Shown: one piece after another, positions 14,126 to 21,974 of the stretch
How the letters are laid out: each line of letters starts with the position of its first letter
How positions within the stretch are numbered: the stretch's first letter is position 1
IMG/VR virus record: IMGVR_UViG_3300045997_000244
Span: 1 to 33,135 of that record
Origin: a virus
DNA: 33,135 nucleotides
Reading direction: 5' to 3' (one strand)
Notes under the pieces: model-generated
The model's database searches: none
What the model was told of the DNA's origin: nothing
The model's input: only the letters and a program-made list of their open reading frames with translations
Translations under genes and position numbers: made by a program

Positions 14126-15705
14126 TAGAATCTGTTTTTAGATTTATTGGTAATATCCTGGAAGGTGGTAACTCGGGGAGTGAATTTCTCCGCGTTTGTG
14201 GTTCGGTTGCATTCGGCCATGGCACCTTCCAAAGCGTCGGGGCCATCCTTGGCAACTTCGGAACCTTTTTCAAAGGCTAAAAGCTGATCCTTAAGCTCAA
14301 TTTGATCGTAGTTATTGCGTTCCTCCTCGTTAAAGAACATATTACGCCTTTCAAAATATGCCGCTAAAGCTTCAATACGGTCATCTTTATCGGCTTTTGG
14401 TCTCTTGTCCGCAACAACAGGAATGTAATAGCCGCGGAAGTCTCCTTCCTCATCAAAGTCGTTTACAAAATCGTCCATCGCAAAAAGGCCCTCAATCCTG
14501 TATTTTATACTGTACCGATCTAACTTTTTATCCTCGTACAAATCATATAGCCATTTTGCCACCTGCGGGCGTGATGATTGTCGTAAAAATCCATGAATGA
14601 TATCATAAGTTCTTCCAATTTTACCCAGGAGCCAAAGCCCTTTAAAACATGCGTTTGTTTTATAACTTAAGTCACCATAAAAAACCAGACAATCATAATC
14701 ACTCAGTCTTCTAATTGGCCGCCATTGTAAATATTCATATTTAAACACCTTTCCCTCATCCACGTGTACGTGCATGAACTCACGCATGAAACTGCGGTAA
14801 GGCATATCACGAAACTTTTTGCGCCAGTATTCGGCAGAGGCTTTTTCAGGCCATTCCGGTTCAAATGTGTTTAAATCCTTAACAGCACAAACAGTAATGA
14901 CCTTAAAAATTGAGGTGTCATTTTCTTCTTTAGCCTTGGTTATTGAGGATTTAAAATATATTTTAAGGCGGTTTGTAATGCTTTTTTTATGGGTGTTGTT
15001 GTTTGCGAAAATGAACCGTTCCACACCACCTTCCATGTTGTCAAAGCATCCCCATACATCCTCGGTAATGTAGTCGACGGATTCGGTCATTAACCTGTCA
15101 TTTTTAAAATGGCGCCTGTTGTCAACATCGTCAACCACTATATAGTCCGGGCGGTCTGACTCTTCCCGGGCGCCTCTTGGATTTTGGCCAAAACCAAGGG
15201 CCATAAACCGAACCCCGCTTTTTGTTACAAAGTCACCAGATGACCAATCACCGTAATTCCAAGTTTCACCGTAATCGTTGAGAATTCGTTTATTATATTG
15301 TAGTTGTGTTTGAATACCTGATAACAGTTTTTTTGCTTTATCCTCCGTTTCGCCAATTAATAACATAAACCGTAAATCCTTCATCACAAACATGAGAAAT
15401 AAAGGTATTCCCATATCGATGTGAACGGATTTACCACCACCACGGAAGATTTCAGCTAATAGCCGGATGATCCTGTTTTTAATTATAGCATTTGCCAGCT
15501 TTTTGTGAAACTTAGCGGACTTAACCTTTGCATAATTCGGGAAATAATACTCAAACCATATTATATAATCAGCTTCGAGCGCTGACATACGGTCATGCTT
15601 CTGTTTATCAGTTTCGCCAAGTTTGACCTCAGTTGCCTTTGAAACTGCCAGGCAATGTTTGTCAAAATCATTAATAAGTTTCTGGTATCTATCGTTCGAA
15701 GCCAT
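14125..15705 (-). CDS. Terminase large subunit (Mu gp28-like)
   Basis: This 526-aa protein has a Walker A at about 86-93 (IFRGGGKS), a motif LLIGETEDKAKKLL that is usual in Mu-type TerL, and Walker B at about 188-195 (YIVVDDVD) followed by an ASNN-like coupling motif (FIFANNNTHKK). The C-terminal half has the RNase H-like nuclease, beginning at YDCLVFYGDLSYK with an Asp on the first strand. The enzyme powers DNA packaging and cuts the DNA. In Mu-like phages packaging starts at the left end and is headful. It is coupled by one-base overlaps to both neighbours. Confidence 0.92.
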   Translation of the reverse strand: MASNDRYQKLINDFDKHCLAVSKATEVKLGETDKQKHDRMSALEADYIIWFEYYFPNYAKVKSAKFHKKLANAIIKNRIIRLLAEIFRGGGKSVHIDMGIPLFLMFVMKDLRFMLLIGETEDKAKKLLSGIQTQLQYNKRILNDYGETWNYGDWSSGDFVTKSGVRFMALGFGQNPRGAREESDRPDYIVVDDVDNRRHFKNDRLMTESVDYITEDVWGCFDNMEGGVERFIFANNNTHKKSITNRLKIYFKSSITKAKEENDTSIFKVITVCAVKDLNTFEPEWPEKASAEYWRKKFRDMPYRSFMREFMHVHVDEGKVFKYEYLQWRPIRRLSDYDCLVFYGDLSYKTNACFKGLWLLGKIGRTYDIIHGFLRQSSRPQVAKWLYDLYEDKKLDRYSIKYRIEGLFAMDDFVNDFDEEGDFRGYYIPVVADKRPKADKDDRIEALAAYFERRNMFFNEEERNNYDQIELKDQLLAFEKGSEVAKDGPDALEGAMAECNRTTNAEKFTPRVTTFQDITNKSKNRF

Positions 15706-16175
15706 TACTGATAGTTACTTATTGAGTGTTGTAAAAACATGCGTTGAAATTTGGTGAACTCATTGGCCATAACCGGGTCGATATCCACAAACCAGTTATT
15801 GAATGAGATAAAAACAGAAGCAATAACGCGGGGGTTAACAGTACTATCCAGTTTGTCAATTGCAGACATTACTTTAGAAAGTGCATCGGCCTTTAAAGCG
15901 GGTTCGTTTCCCTGGGCAATTTTAAGGGCCTCCTCTAAAAGCACTTCCCTTAATTTAACGGGCGTGAGTTCATTAAACACCTTTCGTTCGTCCCAGGACT
16001 TTTCACCCGTGCGTCCCTTTTTCCATTTAACAAGGGTTTGTGCAGACACGTCCCATTCGGCCACTATTTTTTCCGTTGAAAATCCCCTGTTAATATAAAG
16101 GTCTTCAATAAGCATTCTTATCCGCTCTAATTCAGCCCTAGACCATGTTTTTTTACCCTCTGCTTTTTTGGCCAT
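15705..16175 (-). CDS. Small terminase-like DNA-binding protein (DUF1804-like, Mu gp27 type)
   Basis: This 156-aa protein has an N-terminal HTH around SRAELERIRMLIEDLYINRGFSTEKIVAEWDVSAQTLVKWKKGR, followed by long helices (LREVLLEEALKIA, LKADALSKVMSAIDKL). That layout fits the small terminase/DUF1804 family next to TerL in Mu-like phages, which recognises phage DNA and stimulates TerL. It is the first gene of the leftward operon and starts at the edge of the divergent control region. Confidence 0.8.
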   Translation of the reverse strand: MAKKAEGKKTWSRAELERIRMLIEDLYINRGFSTEKIVAEWDVSAQTLVKWKKGRTGEKSWDERKVFNELTPVKLREVLLEEALKIAQGNEPALKADALSKVMSAIDKLDSTVNPRVIASVFISFNNWFVDIDPVMANEFTKFQRMFLQHSISNYQ

Positions 16176-16231
16176 ACCTCTTTATTATTTCCTGCAAACT
16201 TGCAAAAGAGATGACCCAAAAACGAAAAACA

Positions 16232-16267
16232 GTAAAACAGTTATACTAATCAGTAAAAGCCTTTTAC
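16232..16267. promoter_or_regulatory. Candidate operator: dyad plus direct half-site
   Basis: GTAAAAG-C-CTTTTAC (16253-16267) is a perfect inverted repeat with 7-base arms. An extra GTAAAA half-site at 16232-16237 lies exactly 21 bases upstream, about two helical turns. The spacing suggests cooperative protein binding on one face of the DNA. Confidence 0.5.
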
Positions 16268-16299
16268 AACTATTTTTTTGCCTGAAAAACAACACGAAT

Positions 16300-16316
16300 A
16301 TTTGTGCCTGACAAAT
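16300..16316. promoter_or_regulatory. Candidate operator dyad overlapping a TTTG element
   Basis: ATTTGT-GCCTG-ACAAAT is a perfect inverted repeat with 6-base arms. Its left arm contains the TTTG that could be the -7 core of the rightward promoter. A protein bound here could block or position RNA polymerase. GCCTGA also occurs at 16280-16285 and 16306-16311. Confidence 0.4.
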
Positions 16317-16325
16317 GCAAAAAAT

Positions 16326-16353
16326 ATCATGTTCCTGGATGCAGGAAAATGAT
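16326..16353. promoter_or_regulatory. Long hairpin or operator in the leader of the capsid operon
   Basis: ATCATGTTCCTG (16326-16337) and CAGGAAAATGAT (16342-16353) are inverted repeats of 12 bases with a single G/A mismatch and a 4-base GATG loop. It lies 32 bases before the protease start. There is no T-run, so it is not a terminator. It could be a protein-binding dyad or an RNA hairpin in the leader that affects mRNA stability or translation. Confidence 0.5.
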
Positions 16354-16385
16354 GCAAAACGAAAACAGATTTAATATGAAACGGA

Positions 16386-17504
16386 ATGTTTAAACTCGAA
16401 AAACTCACTGATAAGGCAGTGTTAACCATTTACGGCTACGTTGGCGGCATGTTTTTAGATTTTCGTGCCGTCAATGCCGCTCTGGAAGACATATCAAAAT
16501 CAGGGTATTCAAAACTTGATTTTCACATTCATACTTATGGCGGTGATGTTTTTAACGGTAATCTTATTTGCAATTTTCTTGACGCATTTAAAGGTGATAT
16601 TGACATGTTTGTTGATGGTGTTGCCGCTTCAATGGGTTCCATAATTGTCCGTTCAGCCACTCGAATACATATGGCCAAAAACGGGTTTCAGATGATACAT
16701 GCACCACAGGGAGGTGCAAACGGAACCGCCAAGCAAATGGAACAAACAGCCCATTTGCTTACCCTTATGGAAGTAAACTTTAAGGATAAGCTAATGGAAA
16801 CGGGAATGACCGAAGATAAGGTAAACGAGTTAATGGATGGTACCGATTATTGGTTTGGTGCCGAAGAGTGTGTAAAGTTAGGTTTAGCAACCGATGTATT
16901 TGACCCTAAAGTAAAAACAACCACCCTGGATAAGAGTGAAGCAATGCAAATCGGTGCGGAAGCAACTTTTCACCGGTTTGCTGCTTTGCTCGTTGATCCG
17001 GAAACAAATAATAACAAAAATAAAACTGAAATGAACAAAGAAGACCTGATTAAACGGTATGGGCTTACCATTGTAACCGCCCAAAGTACCGACGAAGAAG
17101 TGCTCGCCGCTGTGGATGCAAAGGTTAACGCCGGAACTACCGCTTTACAGGCAGCCGAAAATGAACGTAAAGCTACACATAAAAAGGCTGTAGCAACGGC
17201 AGTTGATGCTAAAATAGAGGCAAAAGTTTTAACCAAAGAACTACGTGAAAAATACCTAGTCATTGGCGAAAAACTGAGCATTGATGAATTTAACGCAATG
17301 CTTAACGATTTAAAACCTTATGAACCGATTGCAACCCACATTACTGGCAAAAAAGATAGTGCCACTACCGAAGATCGCAAAGGTTGGACGTGGGATGACT
17401 ACCAAACCAAAGCAAAAGCCGAATTGGAAGCAATGCCAAAAGTCGATTCCGAAACTTTCAAAGCTCTTTACAAGGCTAAGTACGGAAGCGAACCTGAACT
17501 GTAA
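16386..17504 (+). CDS. Head maturation protease (ClpP-like) fused to a scaffold-type C-terminus
   Basis: In this 372-aa protein, residues 1-175 form a ClpP/S49-type fold: HIHTYGGDVFNG at 48-58, the nucleophile Ser82 in DGVAASMGS, His105 in MIHAPQGG, and the closing WFGAEECVKLGLATDVF. Residues 210-372 are charged and helical (MNKEDLIKRYGLTIV, then many Lys/Glu/Ala), as in scaffolding proteins, and end in a DSETFKALYKAKYG tail. In Mu the protease and scaffold (gpI/gpZ) share a gene region in a similar way. The protein should template the procapsid and trim it. It opens the rightward operon. Confidence 0.85.
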   Translation: MFKLEKLTDKAVLTIYGYVGGMFLDFRAVNAALEDISKSGYSKLDFHIHTYGGDVFNGNLICNFLDAFKGDIDMFVDGVAASMGSIIVRSATRIHMAKNGFQMIHAPQGGANGTAKQMEQTAHLLTLMEVNFKDKLMETGMTEDKVNELMDGTDYWFGAEECVKLGLATDVFDPKVKTTTLDKSEAMQIGAEATFHRFAALLVDPETNNNKNKTEMNKEDLIKRYGLTIVTAQSTDEEVLAAVDAKVNAGTTALQAAENERKATHKKAVATAVDAKIEAKVLTKELREKYLVIGEKLSIDEFNAMLNDLKPYEPIATHITGKKDSATTEDRKGWTWDDYQTKAKAELEAMPKVDSETFKALYKAKYGSEPEL

Positions 17505-17528
17505 TTATAAACCTTTTATAACAACCAA

Positions 17529-18590
17529 ATGAAGACAAATATTTTGCGCATTTTCTACTCAATTTTATTGAGCATTGTTGCCGGAGTTGGCATTGCATCC
17601 GCTACCGGCCTTAACCCTTTACCCGTCGCAGGTGCATTATTCACTATTTCAATTATACCAAAACCTAGTATGTCGGGTATATGTTCTGCAACCGTTTACA
17701 AAGAAGTATGGACGGGCCGCGTTGTAGAGCAATTATCAACGGAAGAAAAGGGAACATTCCTTGACGGAATTGAAGACTTTTCCAATTATGTAAGTAATGC
17801 AGGTGACGAAATGCAGGTAATTCACTTAGTTTATATGGGTGTTGAACCGGCTGTATTGATTAACAATACCACCTATCCTATACCTATTACCGCATTGGAT
17901 CAGGAAGATATTCCCATTAGCCTGGACAAATATCAGACCGAAGTTACGCCAATCACCGACGATGAAATTTACGCACTGAGTTATGATAAAATTCAGGTTG
18001 TGAAAAACAAGCACACCAAGGCAATTTCGAAAAACAAGATTAAAAAATCTATCCACGCACTTGCTCCCGGGAGTGAAACCGCAACTATGCCTATTTTATT
18101 GACAACCGGCGCGGACGATGGAACCGGACGCAAACGCCTTGTACCCGCAGATTTGATAAGACTTAAAAAGGAATGTGACGATTTACAGATGGACGATATT
18201 GGACGCAGGTTAGTGCTTTGCAATGACCATGTTAATGATATCCTGCTTTGGGACAAAAAGTATGAGGTTCAATTTTACAATGATTCAACTGGTAAGACCA
18301 ATAACTATAATTATGGTTTTGAGTTTCACCAGTATGTAGCAAACCCATATTTCAGTCAGGCAAAGGTAAAACGTGCATTCGGTGCCGTTCCGGTTGCAGG
18401 TGACCGCAGAGCCTCTGTTTTGTTTTCAATGTCACGCGCTGCTAAGGCACAAGGATGGACTAAAATGTACTATAGCCTTGCAAGTACTGATCCTCAGAAT
18501 CAGCGCAACCTCGTTAACTTCCGTCACAACTTTATAGTATTGCCAACACGTGAGGAAGGCAGAGCCGCTATTATATCCGCAAATGTTTAA
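17529..18590 (+). CDS. Major capsid protein
   Basis: The 353-aa protein lies directly after the protease-scaffold gene, the usual place for the shell protein. The body (VYKEVWTGRVVEQL, GTFLDGIEDFSNYV, NNTTYPIPITALDQEDIPISLDK, ITDDEIYALSYDK, RRLVLCNDHVNDILL, the final NFRHNFIVLP) is of the type found in Bacteroidota Mu-like prophages and annotated there as capsid. Residues 5-43 are strongly hydrophobic, which is odd for a cytoplasmic shell protein. A later ATG at 17670 would remove this segment but leave a 165-base gap, so 17529 is kept. It forms the icosahedral head. Confidence 0.75.
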   Translation: MKTNILRIFYSILLSIVAGVGIASATGLNPLPVAGALFTISIIPKPSMSGICSATVYKEVWTGRVVEQLSTEEKGTFLDGIEDFSNYVSNAGDEMQVIHLVYMGVEPAVLINNTTYPIPITALDQEDIPISLDKYQTEVTPITDDEIYALSYDKIQVVKNKHTKAISKNKIKKSIHALAPGSETATMPILLTTGADDGTGRKRLVPADLIRLKKECDDLQMDDIGRRLVLCNDHVNDILLWDKKYEVQFYNDSTGKTNNYNYGFEFHQYVANPYFSQAKVKRAFGAVPVAGDRRASVLFSMSRAAKAQGWTKMYYSLASTDPQNQRNLVNFRHNFIVLPTREEGRAAIISANV

Positions 18591-18609
18591 CCGATAATAA
18601 AAAAGGAAA

Positions 18610-19059
18610 ATGAAGAAATTTATCTTATTGCTGGGGATATCATTATCCCTGGCAATTGGGTTACAAGCCCAGAGTTACAATGTCAAGTTTGACGCCACAG
18701 AAACTTTCAGAAGTTTCACCGGTATAGTTGCTAGTGATACCATAAAAGGCACTGCCGAAATTGGTAAGACTTTCTTAGTTGCAAAAGATTACAAGTATGG
18801 TTATCAGTCGCAAATTAAGGTTTTAAGGACTGCGGCAGATTCAACCGTTAAAGTAAACCTTTATGGTAGCCTGGATGGTTCCAAATTCTATACCATTTCA
18901 ACCGTAGTATGGAAAATGACAACCGCAGACACAACCATATTATTCACCGATGTTACTGGTGTGGGGTGGCGTTATCTGCGAAATTCGATTAAAGGCAATA
19001 AAGCAAACGTACGTGCAAAGCTTGGTGAGTTATATTTAGGTGTGTTTAAAATAAATTAG
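18610..19059 (+). CDS. Signal-peptide-bearing beta-rich protein next to the capsid gene
   Basis: This 149-aa protein begins MKKFILLLGISLSLAIGLQAQ, a textbook Sec signal with an AQA-like cleavage site near residue 20. The rest is beta-rich with many Thr, Gly and Ser (TFRSFTGIVASDTIKGTAEIG, VKVNLYGSLDGSKFYTIS) and ends in YLGVFKIN. The position suggests a capsid decoration or head accessory protein. The signal peptide would instead send it to the periplasm. I do not recognise the family. Confidence 0.65.
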   Translation: MKKFILLLGISLSLAIGLQAQSYNVKFDATETFRSFTGIVASDTIKGTAEIGKTFLVAKDYKYGYQSQIKVLRTAADSTVKVNLYGSLDGSKFYTISTVVWKMTTADTTILFTDVTGVGWRYLRNSIKGNKANVRAKLGELYLGVFKIN

Positions 19060-19068
19060 AAAATTGTT

Positions 19069-19581
19069 ATGGCAAAAATTAAGACTTTAGCCAACAGCGT
19101 TATTAAAAATGGAAAACTCCTTCCCACAAAAGCGAATTTTTTGATTATCGGGAAAGTGGTTTTTTACACTTGCTTTTTTGCCTTCACAATTAACTCTGTT
19201 GGACTATTCAAGGAGTTGAAAAACGTTATTCAAAAACACGATGAAAAACTGGCCGAAAAAATTATTTCTTCTATTAATAGCAATATCAATCATAATAATA
19301 TGGTGCTTATGCACTGTATTGATTCTGCTCGTTATCAAGATAATCAGTCTATTTTGGTTAAAATAGACAAGATTCGTTCGGCCTTAAGAATGCACGTTTT
19401 TGCAAGCGAAAAAGACTCCAAACACCTGCGGGAATTCCTTGAAGTAATTTATGCGGATTACAATTTACAAAATGTTCATTATCGCCGCGATTTAACAAGC
19501 GATTCGAATGTTCGAAAATTGCCCGCTTTCAAAATTGTTGGTACCAAGGTTGAACCTGCGGAACCAATTTCAAATCAATAG
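19069..19581 (+). CDS. Single-pass membrane protein in the virion operon
   Basis: In this 170-aa protein, a basic N-terminus (MAKIKTLANSVIKNGKLLP) precedes one hydrophobic helix at about 24-44 (FLIIGKVVFYTCFFAFTINSV). A helical ectodomain or stalk with coiled-coil character follows (LKNVIQKHDEKLAEKIISSI) and ends in a Pro/Glu tail. There is no known motif. It might be a membrane factor for assembly or superinfection exclusion. Position alone does not decide. Confidence 0.6.
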   Translation: MAKIKTLANSVIKNGKLLPTKANFLIIGKVVFYTCFFAFTINSVGLFKELKNVIQKHDEKLAEKIISSINSNINHNNMVLMHCIDSARYQDNQSILVKIDKIRSALRMHVFASEKDSKHLREFLEVIYADYNLQNVHYRRDLTSDSNVRKLPAFKIVGTKVEPAEPISNQ

Positions 19582-19608
19582 TATTAACCTGATTAAAACT
19601 TAAATAAA

Positions 19609-19926
19609 ATGGCTAAAAAAGTCGAAAAAAAAGTCGAAAAAGTCGAAAAAGTCAAAAAAATTGATGTCAACGAGGTTGAGTTAATGAAACAACTCAAAGT
19701 CAATAAACTGTATAAAAACAGTAATGGCGATTATTTCACAAGTGAAAATCTCGCTATCCTGAGCGAATCAGGTAACAGAAAAAAAATTGAAACGATCGTG
19801 GCTCCGGAAGTTGTTGCCTCTGGTGATGAAAATAAAGAAAAAGATTCTGAGGTTAAAGAAACCGCTGATAAAGATTCTGAGGTTAAAGAAACCGCTGATA
19901 ATAAAGCAACCGAAACTAACGAATAA
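19609..19926 (+). CDS. Low-complexity Lys/Glu protein with internal repeats
   Basis: This 105-aa protein has KVEKKVEKVEKVKKI repeats at its start, an ordered middle (MKQLKVNKLYKNSNGDYFTSENLAIL) and an acidic tail with two exact copies of KDSEVKETAD. The tail corresponds to the 30-base DNA tandem repeat. The ordered part resembles short head or tail adaptor domains with a 'g.yf..e..A' pattern. Its place just before the sheath suggests a head-tail joining or assembly role, but I do not know the family. Confidence 0.6.
   Translation: MAKKVEKKVEKVEKVKKIDVNEVELMKQLKVNKLYKNSNGDYFTSENLAILSESGNRKKIETIVAPEVVASGDENKEKDSEVKETADKDSEVKETADNKATETNE
19840..19899 (+). repeat. Two exact 30-base tandem repeats
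   Basis: The units at 19840-19869 and 19870-19899 are identical and keep the reading frame, each encoding ten residues of the acidic tail of the 19609 gene. A shorter imperfect series with unit GTCGAAAAA lies at about 19621-19650 in the same gene. Both look like slippage-prone length variation. Confidence 0.9.
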
Positions 19927-19929
19927 ACC

Positions 19930-21201
19930 ATGACCATACGTGGATTTTCAATAGAAAAAGGAACGGTAGGAGCCAGTACAAGCAACGCAGAGGATAATGT
20001 TTGCGGTTTGCTTGCCAATGGCGTTGCTGTTATCGCTGCCGGTTCAGTAACCGGTGTAGTTCTCAACACCGCTTATCTTATTACAAAGGTTAAGGATGCT
20101 GAGACAATGGGTATTAATGCCGCTTATGATACTACAAATCATACGCTTATTTATCGGCATATTACCGAATTCTACCGCATGGCTGGCGAGGGCACAAAAC
20201 TGTGGATTATGATTTGTGCAGCCGCAAAAACCATGAAGGAAATGATTGAAGAGAGCGGGAAATTATTAATTGTTGCCTCTTCAGGTTCTATTTATTACCT
20301 GACTGTTGGGTTTAATCCTCCCAATGCTTATGCACCTGTATTAGTTGATGGTCTCGAAACCATTGTACGCGAAGCCATTGCACCCGCGCAAGATTTGCAC
20401 GACTGGAGCTGGGACACTGACCGCCCGGTTAATATTATTCTAGAAGGTCGCGGTATTAACGGCACTGTAGTCAGTACATTGGATTTACGGAATATCCCTG
20501 TAGGGGCTGCCGTTTTAAAGGCTACTCATGTAACGCTTTGCGTCGGTCAGGATTGGGACTTTGCCGAAACCCTTGCAGGTGTTTATCAGAAATATGCTGA
20601 TATAGGTACCTTACTTGGAACCAAGGCTTCAATTTCTGTTAACCGTTCAGTTGCGGAAGTTGAAACACTGGATATTTCAAGCGCTACGAAAGCAAAGTGG
20701 TTAACCGCCGGTTTATCCAATCACAGTAAAATATCCGCTCTTGATGCCGATTTAGCCGATTACGATGACAAAGGCTACGTGTTTGGTATGAGTTATACTG
20801 GCATTTCCGGCTATCGATGGAATAACGACCATGTTTGTTCACCCGAAGAGGTAGACGATGACGGTTTTATGGCAATTTCAACTATTGGCCACGGTGCAAC
20901 TATTAACAAGGCAGCCCGCATGCTTCGTAAAAAACTTTTGCCGAAAGTTAAAAGTACGGTTCCCGTGGATGCTACTACCGGATTACTGCCAACGGGTGTT
21001 ATTAAATACTTCGAAGGTCTGGGCGATGTGGCTTTTAAAAACATGTCCCGCGATGGCGAAATATCCGATGGTAAAACAACGGTCGACCCTGCCTCTAACT
21101 TACTTTCAGGTGATAAACAACTGAATGTTTCTTTTGTAGTTGTGCCAACCGCAACAATAGGTAAAATTAAGGGTGTTATTAACCTCAAAACAACTTTATA
21201 A
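19930..21201 (+). CDS. Tail sheath protein (DUF2586-like)
   Basis: This is a 423-aa protein. The order and look fit the contractile sheath family DUF2586, seen in Mu-like phages of Bacteroidota. It has a Gly-rich start (GTVGASTSNAEDNVCGLLANGVAVIAAGSVTG), a KVKDAETMGINAAYD block, FYRMAGEGTKLWIMIC, and a C-terminal domain with TTVDPASNLLSGDKQLNVSFVVVPTATIGKIKGVINLKTTL, which is the inter-subunit strand-swapping region. It makes this a myovirus-type tail. The tube gene follows with a one-base overlap. Confidence 0.85.
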   Translation: MTIRGFSIEKGTVGASTSNAEDNVCGLLANGVAVIAAGSVTGVVLNTAYLITKVKDAETMGINAAYDTTNHTLIYRHITEFYRMAGEGTKLWIMICAAAKTMKEMIEESGKLLIVASSGSIYYLTVGFNPPNAYAPVLVDGLETIVREAIAPAQDLHDWSWDTDRPVNIILEGRGINGTVVSTLDLRNIPVGAAVLKATHVTLCVGQDWDFAETLAGVYQKYADIGTLLGTKASISVNRSVAEVETLDISSATKAKWLTAGLSNHSKISALDADLADYDDKGYVFGMSYTGISGYRWNNDHVCSPEEVDDDGFMAISTIGHGATINKAARMLRKKLLPKVKSTVPVDATTGLLPTGVIKYFEGLGDVAFKNMSRDGEISDGKTTVDPASNLLSGDKQLNVSFVVVPTATIGKIKGVINLKTTL

Positions 21202-21614
21202 TGATTTATAGAAACGGTAAGGCATACGACAGTGGTGATGTTGTCATCACTATGTTCGGCGGTATCGATTACGAAGTAACCGAAATTACCTACGGAACAG
21301 AACAGGAGCATCAGGCTAATCACAGTCTTGGTTCAAACAAGCAATCTTCTTTCAGCATGGGTAAGATTACCCAGACCGGTAGCATTACGATCAGGCTGGC
21401 ATCTGCCGGAGCAATCGAAAAAGCTGTTGGTGGTAATCTTCTTAATGTAAAACCTTTCGATATCAATGTTACCTTTTTGAATGAGGACAATGATATCATT
21501 AACGACACCATTACGGCTAAGTTTCAAAACCAAGGGCGTGAGGTTGGTGGCGATATGGACTTGAAAAAGCAATACACGCTTTTTGTTCTTGACATACAAT
21601 ATAATAACGCTTAA
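21201..21614 (+). CDS. Tail tube protein
   Basis: This 137-aa beta-rich protein (ITMFGGIDYEVTEITYGTEQEHQ, FSMGKITQTGSITIRLASAGAIEKAVGG, FDINVTFLNED, ITAKFQNQGREVGG) has the size and beta-sandwich pattern of inner tube proteins such as Mu gpM (about 118 aa). It lies between the sheath and the tail chaperone, the canonical position. Tube hexamers stack along the tape measure. Confidence 0.8.
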   Translation: MIYRNGKAYDSGDVVITMFGGIDYEVTEITYGTEQEHQANHSLGSNKQSSFSMGKITQTGSITIRLASAGAIEKAVGGNLLNVKPFDINVTFLNEDNDIINDTITAKFQNQGREVGGDMDLKKQYTLFVLDIQYNNA

Positions 21615-21620
21615 TCAATT

Positions 21621-21974
21621 ATGAAAAATACTAAAGAAAGTGAAGTTCAATTGCCCGATGGAGTGACGCCCGAAATGATCAAAGCATGGAAGGAACGTTA
21701 TGGAGAGCAAAAGGTAAAACTCGCGCTTTTACCAAAGGACGATGCAGCTGATGAGTTTCTACAGGTAATTGTAAGGGTACCCGACCGGAAAGCACAGGCA
21801 GAGTTTGAAAAATGGATAGACAAAAGCCCTGATAAGGCTAAAGATATCCTTATCAATGCTTGTTTGCTTACCAACAAGGATGTGGTAAAAGCTGACGATG
21901 ACCTTTACTTAGGTGCATTCGATGCAATTGCCAAGCTGTTACCTATAAGGACGGCAATCATAAAAAACTTATAG
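21621..21974 (+). CDS. Tail assembly chaperone, short (zero-frame) product
   Basis: This 117-aa helical acidic protein (LPDGVTPEMIKAWKERYGEQKVKLALLPKD, then VIVRVPDRKAQAEFEKWIDKSPDKAKDILINACL) matches Bacteroidota tail chaperones placed after the tube gene. In lambda (gpG/gpGT) and Mu (gp41 region) such proteins coat the tape measure. The zero frame stops at 21972-21974, five codons after the start of a canonical -1 slippery site. The short product should be the major form. Confidence 0.75.
   Translation: MKNTKESEVQLPDGVTPEMIKAWKERYGEQKVKLALLPKDDAADEFLQVIVRVPDRKAQAEFEKWIDKSPDKAKDILINACLLTNKDVVKADDDLYLGAFDAIAKLLPIRTAIIKNL

Larger units (their letters stand above)
16176..16385. promoter_or_regulatory. 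Divergent promoter region between packaging and capsid/tail operons
   Basis: These 210 bases separate TerS (leftward) from the head protease (rightward) and contain no gene. At least one promoter must face each way. Three dyads are visible: around 16253-16267, 16300-16316 and 16326-16353. A TATTTG at 16299-16304 partly matches the Bacteroidota -7 element TAnnTTTG, but no exact match is seen, so the start points are not assigned. A shared activator acting on both operons, as Mor and C act in Mu, is plausible. Confidence 0.6.

Noticed and set aside
9270-16385. Invertible DNA segment covering the minus-strand block
   Set aside because: I compared both borders for inverted repeats and found none, and no site-specific recombinase gene is in the window. 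The block is a stable head-gene operon.
19840-19899. CRISPR array
   Set aside because: The two 30-base copies are directly adjacent with no spacers and keep a protein reading frame.
20811-21323. Minus-strand open frame opposite the sheath and tube genes
   Set aside because: It spans the boundary of two well-supported plus-strand genes and has no recognisable domain. It is a shadow frame.
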